A stretch of DNA of 64,000 nt from Sipunculus nudus (taxonomy: Eukaryota > Annelida > Sipuncula > Golfingiida > Sipunculidae), in NCBI GenBank assembly GCA_026874595.1, contig CM049307.1, positions 45,319,678 through 45,383,677 on the forward strand, written 5' to 3'. Made by a program: the position numbers and the translations under genes. Positions 37,901-46,911 of this stretch are shown here, piece by piece; position 1 is the first letter of the stretch, and each line of letters starts with the position of its first letter. The notes below the pieces were generated by a model. It ran no database searches. It was not told the DNA's origin and saw only the letters and a list, made by a program, of their open reading frames with translations.

Positions 37901-40900
37901 ATTGGTATTATGAAGATGCCTTAACCACTAGGCTATGTCCTTTCCCAAGAAATGAAAAAGCTAGTGAGGGAGTAGCAGGCCTATGGATAGAGGGATTTAT
38001 ATGTAATTATTTGTTTTAATGTGGGAATAAACGTTAAGAGATGGTATGTGTGTGACAATGAAACAATTAATGTGTCCCTGCGTGTTGGACAGTATCCAGT
38101 TCTATGTGATCCATATGATTTTGTAGATTCAGTTGGCCATTGAATCATTTATATATTTTTGTGCCTGAGCCAATATTTAATTCTACAAGTTTTATTTGAA
38201 TTTCAAAGTTAAATTAATCTTTGTTGATAAATAAGCATATGGTAAATCTTGGTAAATTTCCTGATATCTGTTATTCAAACTGATAACTGAAATTTACTAA
38301 CAAATGACCACCCTTTAATTCCCTGATGTAAAATGGACTTCTCATTATTAGTACACTTTTAGCATGGCCATGCAAATTTATTCTTAATGACATACTTATT
38401 TCCCAAGTGTTTATTTATTAAGCAAACATAAAGTTGCCACATAAATGCAATTTGTCCATATTGTCATCTGTGACACAGGCTCTGAAAGTGTTATTGCCTT
38501 TGTAGTATAATTCATATAGATCTCCTGTCATTTTAAATAAAAGAGGTATATTTTGATTTTTTACAGAAAAGTTTTGGAGCTTGGCAGTGGTTTAGGGTTC
38601 ACAGGTATAGCTTGTTGTCTAAACCTGCATCAGGAGTCCTACATGTTCTCAGACTGTCATGACAAAGTCCTGGACTTACTGAAAAGCAATATAGAACTGA
38701 ACATAACAGAAGGCGCCTGTCATGCATGGAACCCTGCCAGCAGTGGTACAGACCATTCAGGTCAGCAGAATAAACTTTCAAATTTTAATGATAATGATAA
38801 TGAAACTCTGGAGCAGAACATCTGCAGCACACATGAACCTAGTGACTGTGAAGATTCCTCTGAAAAGTGTCGTTCATTAAATAGAATACCATCAAGGAGT
38901 CAGTTGTGCCACAGCTGGGAGAGGGGGACCTCTGGTGGGAACAGTCTGCACCGATGGCATCTCAAACACATGAGGAATATCAGTGTTCTGAAGCTTGACT
39001 GGGAAGAAGTTTCAGATGAAGAACTTAGTCAGATTGACTGCAATCTTATCTTAGCGGCAGGTACTCCATTTCAAAACTTCCATCACATATAGCAACTTTT
39101 ATAAATAAGGGAACTATTTTACAGCCTTGATGGCAGCTGTATATTTGTAGAACTGTCTGGAAAATCAGTCACACTGCACAGAATCAGATCCACAAGAGTA
39201 CGAATCTGCTAGTTAGGGTTTGTGGGCATTGAAATGTAAGTCCCACAATGCACGAAGGCATCTAAATACACCAGCAGCGTAGGTATAAAGGTAGTGAAGA
39301 GGCTGAATAATGGAGTTAGTTCAAATATATTGGATTAAAATTGTTTGAAGGGAAATTACAAAAAAACCATGGGTGTTTTGTCTTGTGGACATCATGGTGT
39401 AAGTTATATCATGTAAGCATGCACATGTGAAACATAAATAGAATAAATTTCCGTGAAATGTAACAAAGTTTGATTTTGAAGTTTGATAGTTGAGTTTGGT
39501 AGTCCCAGCCCTCCTCACAATTTCAAAATGAAAGAGGTTTGTTTTGAGTATAAATGACCTGGCAGAAGGGTGGAGCACAGGTTTTGTTCTGTTCATGTTT
39601 AAAACTTGTATATGTGTACTTTTGTTAAACTGAGGAGGAGAGTTTAACTTTGTCCTTGGGGCATGAGACTCATTGACTTGATCTCTGTCTGATTAAGTTA
39701 GTACAACATTATAAGGTGGGTGGACCCAGCATTGATTGACAGGTTATTTGAATATTTATCACTGGACTCTCTTTTTTATAAACCAAATGGTCTCTTAATG
39801 TATATTATAAAATCACATCAACTATATAAGTATTTTATATCCTTTATATGTGTATAACATTTAATATCATTACTTTTCAGATGTGGTTTATGATATCAGT
39901 ATTATTCCTGCCCTGGTGAGAGCCTTGAGAACTATCCTCAAAAAGTCAACAGACAGTATATGTTATCTCGCCTCTACTGAGAGGAACCCAGACACCATGA
40001 AAGTTTTCATAGAATCACTTGGTAAGATGTTATATAATACAGTAAAGGTAAAATGACATACAAAAAAACAGGTGATTGACATCTACATTTACATAAAAGC
40101 TGGGCCAGAACAACTGTAAAAGGGGCCTATTGCAATATCTGCCATCTGTCAAATGAAGATAATCAATGGAACCTTTCATAAAAGAATAGGCTAGAAAACA
40201 CCAGTCCCATGGTACACAGTCTGTTGATTTTGTTTAAATCCATATGTGTTAACAAATGGGTAACCTATCAAAATATTCCAAATACATTCAATGTTGACAT
40301 CTGGTGGCAAGAAAGATGAACCAGAGTGTTGCAAATGACGTTTTGCAACAAGTGGCCTTTCAGCTCCATACATATATAACATATACATGCACAACCAACC
40401 AACTTCATTTTAATGATTTTTAGCTCAGTGTCTGAGCGAGAGTGATCACTTAGGTCTCTGTTACCCATATCCTTTGAGCTATAGGGCACAGAAGTACCTA
40501 CGTGAATAATTAAAAACTTGATACAAAACTCCAGTATCTGAATAACTAATGCATTGATCTCCATGAATCTACACATGCATATTGACCATGGAGTGTTCCA
40601 TCAGTTCCTGCAGACTAGTCGTGCCACCTGTATTTTTTTTTATTTAGACAATTTTTTTTCTCTGTTTTTTTTTAAATTTCAGATAAAGTGGTTTTGCTGT
40701 TAATAGGGCACACACTGGATCAATTTTTAACTTTGCATCCAAGGAGGTCCTATAAAAATCTCCCTGGAAACCTTAAATTAGGTTATAGTGACCTATATTT
40801 TGGGAATTCGGGAAAAAAACTGATTTTTAAGCACTCATTGAGTCAGATGGGGCACAAATTGTGTCCATTTGGCCTTTAATCCTCATACATGACCCTCACA

Positions 40901-41869
40901 GAGGTCCATAAAAAGTGTTCTTGGAAACCTGAAATGTCACACTGACCTATTTTCTGCATGATGTGTGAAAGAAAATTATTTTAACACTCTATTAGTCAGA
41001 TGGGCACAAAAAGTAGCAGCTGAATGTAGAATAAGGTCACTGTAACCTATATCTAAGGTATATTGGCAGAAAGCATGATTTTGAGCATTCTGGGAGTCAT
41101 TTTACCGATTGTTCAAGGCTGCTTGAATTCAGCTGAGCTTCATGGCCCATGGGCCACATGTTTTCTAATTGTTAGTAGTGGCACATTTACTTTGTTTACT
41201 AATAGCTTATAGATAAACAATGTCATACATCTGTTACAGAGGCATTTTAAGGTTTCGTTAGCAGGAATTACCCACAGATCATTAGTATGTACCCTGAAAA
41301 GGACAGACATTTTGAAATTCTCCAGATAAGGCAGGTCAATAGCTGGCTTTAAACAAGCATCCCAGGGGAGACTCTCATTTAATAAAGGATGTTTGTTTTT
41401 TCCTGTTTCATGGTCAGGAGGAAATATGCTAATGATCGGTCCCTGATCAGTTTAGATTATTAATATAATATCATTTGAAAACTGTACAAGAATGCATTTC
41501 CATTAAGGATTGAATTGTTAGACCTCTGATGTATTTAAACAGAACAAAAGGATATAAATAATTTGTTTGAAACAGAATGTATGTTCAGTGCAAATATGCG
41601 GAATATTGAAATAGAATGGACGTTTCTGCAGCAAATATATATAAATAAATATCAACCACAGATTACATTATTAAGTAAAGAGGTATTTTCAGATATATAG
41701 TTGCCCTCATTAACCTCATTAATGCTTCATTGACAATTTATTTTTTCTTATCCTAGGAGCAGCCAGCCTGAAGATAAAACCCATTGAAGGTCCAGCAACA
41801 AAGGTTCTGTTCTATGATCGCTCTACTCCTATCAGTATATTACAGATCACGGCAGGAAACCCCACATGA
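27989..41869 (+). CDS. EEF2KMT: EEF2KMT (FAM86), eEF2 lysine methyltransferase
   Basis: EEF2KMT (yeast Efm3) is a cytosolic seven-beta-strand SAM methyltransferase that trimethylates a lysine of elongation factor eEF2. Exons: 27989-28069, 32120-32260, 33957-34064, 35282-35359, 36934-36989, 38567-39060, 39881-40021, 41757-41869 (TGA). They total 1212 bp, 403 residues, all phases consistent. The FAM86 N-terminal domain covers residues 1-110 ([27 protein letters not shown]). [15 protein letters not shown] precedes [19 protein letters not shown] motif I is [12 protein letters not shown] (157-168), then [19 protein letters not shown], the LDW motif, and the catalytic-type AADVVYD near 320. Human EEF2KMT is 330 residues; the excess is mainly a low-complexity insertion at about 201-292. 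The start is in good context and shared with the divergent RNPS1 promoter. Identity very sure. Confidence 0.96.
29027..30155. mobile_element. hAT-like nonautonomous element, 1.13 kb, with 8-bp target-site duplication
   Basis: The left end CAGGGTTGGCATTC and the complement of the right end, AAGGGTTGACACAAC, form imperfect inverted repeats of hAT type. Subterminal GGAAGAAAT/ATTTCTTCC and GGAAATT modules occur at both ends. The flanks are GGATCTAT (29019-29026) and TGATCTAT (30156-30163), 7 of 8 identical. The interior has no transposase-like frame. Confidence 0.7.
31232..31766. mobile_element. hAT-like nonautonomous element rich in GAGTCC/GGACTC modules, with target-site duplication
   Basis: The left end is CAGTGATGTAAGACTTGAGTC. 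The right end complement contains GTGTTGTAGTCGAGTCC, matching a hAT-type terminus. Flanks TCTGTTAC (31224-31231) and CCTGTTAC (31767-31774) agree in 7 of 8 positions. Both subterminal zones are built from reiterated ACTTGAGTCC or GACTCAGACTTG words. Confidence 0.65.
32406..32510 (+). CDS. Possible alternative terminal exon of EEF2KMT (speculative)
   Basis: TTATTCTTGCAG makes a good splice acceptor 145 bp after exon 2. Joined in phase 0 to exon 2, the frame stays open for 34 codons ([19 protein letters not shown] and on) to TAA at 32508. Vertebrate EEF2KMT has no such segment, and exon 3 follows exon 2 without a gap in the alignment. If used, it would give a truncated protein without the methyltransferase fold. 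It may be a cryptic site only. Confidence 0.2.
   Translation, partial: DLLVQSFPTKFSGYKDFRLYPELATNDLYTSLSW
33061..33647. repeat. 118-bp satellite, five tandem units, EEF2KMT intron 2
   Basis: Units begin ACCCTGATGTTAAT at about 33061, 33174, 33293, 33412 and 33530. Each carries GATGCCTGTTGCAGTGC, a CGTATAACTTG block and GAGTACAGGCTTAC. Units 2 and 3 are nearly identical, while units 4 and 5 share private changes, so the array grew stepwise. Confidence 0.9.
34065..35281 (+). other. EEF2KMT intron 3 with a TA microsatellite
   Basis: The main feature is a long TA and TA/CA microsatellite from about 34935 to 35185, preceded by GATAGATAGATA at 34845. Apparent reading frames over it are artefacts of the simple repeat. 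Confidence 0.75.
35660..36796. mobile_element. pogo/Tigger-like DNA transposon relic, 1137 bp
   Basis: The left end is CAGTGGAACCCCGCCTTGCG, and the right end complement begins CAGTGGAACCCCACAATTAC. TA lies on both sides (35658-35659, 36797-36798). CAGTGGAACC termini flanked by TA are typical of pogo/Tigger elements. Repeated ATTACGACCA blocks form the subterminal regions. A plus-strand frame at 36366-36509, starting [19 protein letters not shown], resembles the N-terminal helix-turn-helix start of pogo/CENP-B-type transposases but stops after about 48 codons. Nonautonomous and decayed. Confidence 0.8.
37519..37603 (-). mobile_element. tRNA-derived SINE head (degenerate)
   Basis: On the minus strand it reads like a decayed tRNA. 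A box-A-like TAGTTTGAAGATGAG is followed by GTGTTGGACTTTGGAACAGG, then AGGTC and the box-B-like CTGGTTGAAATCC. It lacks CCA and a full acceptor stem pairing, so a SINE or tRNA pseudogene is more likely than a working tRNA. Confidence 0.55.
37850..37945 (-). mobile_element. tRNA-derived SINE head (second type)
   Basis: The minus strand shows ACATAGCCTAGTGGTTAAGG, a good pol III box A (TAGCCTAGTGG), followed about 50 bp later by CCTTGATTCAGCC, a weak box B. The spacing is slightly long for a tRNA. Called as a SINE head; limits uncertain. Confidence 0.45.
40418..41155 (-). repeat. Interspersed repeat, copy B, inverted, about 0.74 kb, EEF2KMT intron 7
   Basis: The left end, TTTTAGCTCAGTGTCTGAGC followed by GAGTGATCAC, is the inverted tail of copy A. 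AGGTCTCTGTTACCCATAT and GAGCTATAGGGC follow, and CAGTTCCTGCAGACTAG then CACCTG match copy A's interior in reverse. The right end, CAGCTGAGCTTCATGG then CCCATGGGCC, is the inverted head. Internal deletions make it about half the length of copy A. Confidence 0.75.
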
Positions 41870-42490
41870 CCAAGGCCTCAAGTCTATTCTCAAAACTGGT
41901 CCTGTAGAGCTCAAGCTTAAAGGGTAGCAGCCTATCTTTAAATAGAGAACTGTTGATGTTGTAGATTTGAAATGTCATTCATAATATATGACTATCTGAT
42001 ACTGCTATAAGGTTAGGTAAACATATTAGCAAGTAGATTTTTTATGTAACGGGAGAATTGCATCCAGGCAGAGTCTGGGCCTTGATGCAATTGCATCCAG
42101 AACAGAGGCTGGACCCTGATGCAATTGGCTATTGCAAAATGTGATGTCTCATGGTGGGGGGAGATTGGTCTTGCAATCACTAGGTGATTGCACATCTCTA
42201 GCCATGTGATAAATTAGATTTTTCACTGGTTCTGTGTTATCAAACTTTATTTTACATGTCTCCCTCTCATTTTGATATTGTACGATTTGGTATTTTCTAA
42301 ATTTGGCTCATTATGAATATGCAGATTATTCATGAAATATATCAGATGTTAGATTCAGTTGTTAAAGGTGACTGGGCACTAAAGCATTTAAAAAGGGTTT
42401 AATGCTAAGCTTTAGAGTTTAACATGACTAGATAATCAATCTTTGTAAGTTCATAAACTTTGTTTTAGATAAATATTTATATCTTACTTG

Positions 42491-42921
42491 TGTTACGAAG
42501 ACAAATAAATGAAGGGAAAATCCTGGGCCGATCCGGGAGTTGAACCAAGGTCAGTGGCACATAAGTCTGGCGTACCAACCGCTTCGCTAGCAAAGCAAGC
42601 TTCACTAGCGAGTCAGTTCGGTCTGCTTTCATGTCACTCCGTAACACACCCTCTTTTAAGAGCATTCTGCTATCAGAACAAGACTAATTATCCCAGGAGT
42701 CTCACTCTGGTGAGCTTATTCCCTGGGCCACAAAGTTAAACGTCACGTTAGACGAGCCCCCATTTTGTTACGAAGACAAATAAATGAGGGGAAAATCCTG
42801 GGCTGATCCAGGATTCAAACCCAGGTCGGTGGTGTACAAGTCTGGCGTCCCAACCGCTTCATTAGAAAAGCAAGCTTCACTAGTGAGTCAGTTCAGTCCG
42901 CTTTTATGTCACCCGGTAACA
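42491..42921 (-). mobile_element. TRIM-like mini LTR retroelement with tRNA-like promoter inside each terminal repeat
   Basis: Two direct repeats of equal length, 42491-42646 and 42766-42921 (156 bp each, judged roughly 85% identical by eye), begin TGTTAC and end GTAACA. They flank a 119-bp interior. The flanks are CTTG on both sides (42487-42490, 42922-42925), a 4-bp target duplication. In minus-strand reading, 3 nt after the first terminal repeat comes TGGGGGCTCGTC (42751-42762), the start of a tRNA-Pro primer-binding site. Purine-rich AAAAGAGGG precedes the second repeat. Each repeat also carries a pol III-type box A (TAGCGAAGCGG in the left copy) and box B (GGTTTGAATCC in the right copy). 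There is no coding sequence. The alternative reading is two neighbouring tRNA-type SINEs. Confidence 0.65.
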
Positions 42922-43299
42922 CTTGAGAGGAACAAGTTTTCCTCTGTTTTAATTTAAAACCTTGTGAAAAGATATACTCATGTAGACTTTGTTACGGGAA
43001 TTAAAAACTAATGAAATTGTGCTAGATTTGTGCATATTTGTGTTGTGCAAAGATTGCTTCACAATCACTAATATATACTAATTTGAATTTTATGATATTA
43101 ATTTATTTTTAATATTAATGCATGTATACTGGTATATACTGGTAACTGAGTCCTCCTCGTCAAAGTACAAAAGAATGAAGCTTTTTTTTTAATATTTTTT
43201 GGGTGGAGGTAACCGCCTCCATTTTTTTAATGCTTGCTTAGCTAAGTACAAAGTACAAGTACAGAGTTCCATTCCAGTTTTGGACTACGTGACAGGGGC

Positions 43300-43585
43300 T
43301 TATACTTGATAATCCTGGTGTCAACCAGGTTTGGTGTACCACTCCTGCGGGTCCTGGGTGTGTGTTATCCTCAATACTGGGTCATAACACTGAGGAACCC
43401 CTGAAAGACAACTAATTATAACACTAATTATAATTTGTGAGTGAACCACAACTGTTGGGTACAGTCTCCCCATTAAGCCTGCAGAGCGCTCTGCCTGGGT
43501 GGGGGCCGACTGCCAGTGTGAAAAATCTTGTCGCCTCAGCTGAGATTTAAACTCAAGATCTACCCCTGAGCCACAGAAGCCGGTC
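43300..43585 (-). mobile_element. tRNA-derived SINE
   Basis: The minus strand from about 43585 reads CCGGCTTCTGTGGCTCAGG then GGTAGATC, with a full box A (TGGCTCAGGGG), followed by a decayed box B (GAGTTTAAATCTC) about 20 bp on. This is a tRNA-like head with a body of about 250 bp. The anticodon region is too short for a working tRNA. The tail is uncertain. Confidence 0.5.
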
Positions 43586-45313
43586 AAACATTTGATTTGC
43601 AAAAAACTGAGCGGTTGTTATACCTTGCATTTTGATTGTTGGTATGATACCATATTTGATTTAGTAAAGATAACGGCATTGCTATACATTATATGTCAAT
43701 CTTGATACAAAAGTTGTTTTCAGTTAATTGTATGGAATGGACTTTTAGAGAATCTGTTGCATACTGAATCTGTTTATCCAACAAGATCATACACAATACA
43801 CAACAAACAACTTACATCAACTGCATACTTTAATTGCCATAAAGAACAATCTTTCTAATGGTGCACAGTGGCAGTATTAATACCAATATATACAGTAAAT
43901 ATAATTTGTACAGCTGTAACCTGTATAATACATGTTGCATTTATTTAAAAAACAAACAGTGTCCCATATAGAAAGGTTCCCAATGTATCCCAGAATGCCT
44001 TTAAATGTCCCAGAGTGCATTGCTCCTCCTTTTAATGTATCCCAGAATGCTTTATAGTATCCCATAAAGCAGTGCTTCTCCATGTTGTTTGACTTGGTTG
44101 CAGCATCAATTCTACACTGCAGGAAGAGACTTGATATATTTATAACATAACAAAGCCCAAGAATGAATGATTCTCACTACCATTTTGCATAATAATATTA
44201 TTTCTCCACTTCTGATCACAGCTGAAGTAAATGGAGCAAAATTTCACCTTTTCAAGTTTCAAATATGATTTCATCAATGCATGCATATTTTATGATGACA
44301 AAAGTGACGACATAGTAACACACGTTCATATACGCATTGAACTTTTATGTACAAAAAAAGGAGAAAATCTATTGCCAGCATTTTTCATTCTTTCAAATAT
44401 ACACAAGTATATTAAATAATAAACGTACATCATGCAACAAAGATATAATTGCAATATCATTGAACACTAAATCGTAACAGGTGACATTGTAATATCATGA
44501 TGTTACAATGTATTCATGCATGATGTGAAGACCAAGGAGTTTAATGGTGTTTGCACTTTTATTAAGAAAAAAGTATCAGGATATCATGGTTGACTCAATT
44601 ATCCCAAAAATAAATGATCTCTTTGTTCAGATCGTCAAGATCTGTGAATAGTTTTATAGATGTCAGACAGGTGGTGTCACTGTGAGATGTCCAGTTGTGC
44701 AAAATTTGTCTTTAACATTGATACAGATTTTGATATTTTCCAGGATTAGCAAGTTTTTCAACTTGGTCGAAGCATTACATAAATTGTCATCAGCATTTGA
44801 CTGATTAAATTTCATATGACTTTGCAATAGAAATAGTCATATTCAAATATATTATTCAATCTGATATCTGATTGACTAACATTATACAAACTGCTGCCAT
44901 AGTTAACAGAAGCAGTCATATCTGTACATTAATGCAAAAAAGTATTCCACAACGTGAAGTCAGCATGAATCAAAGTGTGTTTAACGTTTAGCGGTTGAAT
45001 CAAGCTTTGTACATATGGAGTACATTCAGCTATAATTTCACTAAATGGCACGATCTGTACATATATGTACATTTTTGCATATTCACAGCATCTCTATGTT
45101 TTCAGGTTAAAATGACATGAAAGACAACAGTTGGAATACATATTTATAAAGCATACGTGTCACAACCTTTAAAATGATCATGGTATCAATATAACCTCTG
45201 ACCTGCTTATATAATATTAATATTAGCCATGAACCTGCGCATGATGTTTGAAACAAATGCTATTATATACACCAACAGTTGAGTAATGCTGTAGCGTAGT
45301 TTTTGAATTGCTT

Positions 45314-45421
45314 TCAGTCACAAATGGGCCTATCATTGGCATCTGTTGCCACCCTTTGATATAATTTATTCAGATGAGATCCTTGATCTTTCGACCTCGA
45401 ACTATCATAAATTTCATTTAT
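45314..45421 (-). CDS. Isolated candidate terminal exon, unknown product (weak)
   Basis: After a plausible acceptor (CCACTTCAG) the minus strand is open for 35 codons (INEIYDSSRSKDQGSHLNK, then LYQRVATDANDRPICD) and ends in TGA. The composition looks like protein, not simple repeat. It cannot be an alternative RGS end from the 49885 exon, because that phase meets a stop at once. No partner exon was found and no family is recognised. Confidence 0.2.
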   Translation of the reverse strand: MNEIYDSSRSKDQGSHLNKLYQRVATDANDRPICD

Positions 45422-45944
45422 CTGAAGTGGAAAACAGAATATATTGTATTCTGAGAAGAACATGTTTCGTTTAAGGATTATTTGACCGAAAAAAAACGGG
45501 TTGTGCATGATTTACCCCAGGAATATTTGGACAAACGAGAGGCCTGCTGTATCACAGACAAACGGGGGCCAACTGTATTACATATAAACATTGAGTATAC
45601 GTGAAGATTATAACCACAGCAATACACACGTACACCATCTAAGAGAGGTGGCATGAATCTTGTTAAAAGTAACAAGTAATATTTATAAGTACGAGAAAAC
45701 ACGCTAATGGTTACTGTACAGGCGTATTAGTGCTGTCCAAAATATTTCACCAAACTTTGTCATTTGTTGAATAAACTAGTAATTTATTTTGGACCCATGT
45801 CATCTGACTCGTGTGTCTTCATTGGAGAATCCGCTGCATCAGACATTGGCTGATTAATATTTAAGGGCGGTTGAGGGGTGGTTGAACTTCATTATGATTG
45901 GCAAAGTTGTCTTTTACAAAAGAAGTCCGATCAGAGGTCCGATC

Positions 45945-46058
45945 TTGCGCATGCGCAAAAATACCAAAGAAGAAGAGACACGAAGAAAACATGTGCGTTC
46001 TTGCGCATGCGCAAAAACTACCAAAGAAGAAGAGACACGAAGAAAACATATTTAAAGA
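45945..46058. promoter_or_regulatory. Duplicated NRF-1-type palindromes, possible promoter or enhancer
   Basis: TGCGCATGCGCA, a perfect palindrome fitting the NRF-1 consensus YGCGCAYGCGCR, occurs at 45946-45957 and again at 46002-46013. Each is followed by the same CCAAAGAAGAAGAGACACG block, so a 56-bp unit is duplicated in tandem. NRF-1 sites mark promoters of housekeeping genes, but no gene start is visible beside them. Confidence 0.5.
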
Positions 46059-46911
46059 AAACTTCGTTTGCAAGCTTGAAAAAAACTGAGGTTGCCATCA
46101 GGTGGCGTGTGCGTTATGTCACTGATTGCGCCCGTTGTAAGTTTTTCTTCCACTTGTGTAGGAGTAGACAAACGGGTTTACAGGTAAATATTGGCAGATA
46201 CCATTATATTTTAAGGAGAAAACCTATTTCATATATTTAACATACCTAGCAAGTGAATAGGTTTCTTTAAAGTGATCGATGAAACGAATATGATAAGTTC
46301 GCATGAGCCATTCCGGTCGAACTGCGTTCATCAATTTCAAATTTCACACGACATATCGATTTCATGACCTATCAAAACTCGGTCTTTCAATTATCAGACA
46401 TTGACATTACTGACTTCGGGGCACTGGAGGGAATTTGTATATTTTCCCTAAACAACAAATCGTGTCTAAGACGTTTGAAGCTGCAAGTAAGTGGAAGGGT
46501 CTATTTTCATTAAACTGATATAGTTTCGTTGGCATCTGAAAGAAATCACACACACAAATATGCGTATATGTTGCCTCCGTTGCCAGTTAGAATAAATCGA
46601 ACTCTATGTTAAGTCCTGTCTATATAATCAATGCACGGCCTTATAGGTGTCAATTTTACCGGACCACTAGGATACTTATCCCCACACCTTTGGCTTTTAC
46701 TTCCAGTTATCCAATTTTCAGATAAATGCCAACTGAGCGCTTACAAATTAGCATAGGCCTATATAGTTCAGAAGTATGATGAATACCTTGAGCCTGTGTT
46801 TACTAAAATTACAAGAAAAGCGAAACATATTTTTAGTATGTTAGCTACTACAAGCAGACTACAATGTAACATCCATTGAACAAAACCGTAACAGGTGAAG
46901 CACGCGTAGTC

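Larger units (their letters stand above)
36990..38566 (+). other. EEF2KMT intron 5 with two tRNA-derived SINE fragments
   Basis: The intron contains minus-strand tRNA-like modules at 37519-37603 and 37850-37945 (separate entries). The remainder appears to be unique AT-rich sequence without coding potential. Confidence 0.6.
41870..46911. other. Convergent intergenic region between EEF2KMT and RGS 3' ends
   Basis: The two flanking genes point toward this 5-kb stretch, so both 3'UTRs lie in it. No AATAAA was seen directly after the EEF2KMT stop; the first is at 42504-42509, inside the retroelement at 42491. It also holds a SINE head near 43500-43585, a degenerate ATCCCAGAATGC repeat cluster (43983-44070), an isolated candidate exon (45314-45421) and duplicated NRF-1 palindromes (45945-46058). 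No other gene was recognised. Confidence 0.6.

Noticed and set aside
38553-39092. 179-codon open frame as a separate gene
   Set aside because: It is exon 6 of EEF2KMT (38567-39060). The upstream ATG is intronic, and the last residues after 39060 are read-through into the next intron.
27989-41869. METTL22 as the identity of the plus-strand methyltransferase
   Set aside because: Considered first. The N-terminal FELIKK-type domain, GTTGL.TW segment and [11 protein letters not shown]...FSDCH match FAM86/EEF2KMT, not METTL22.
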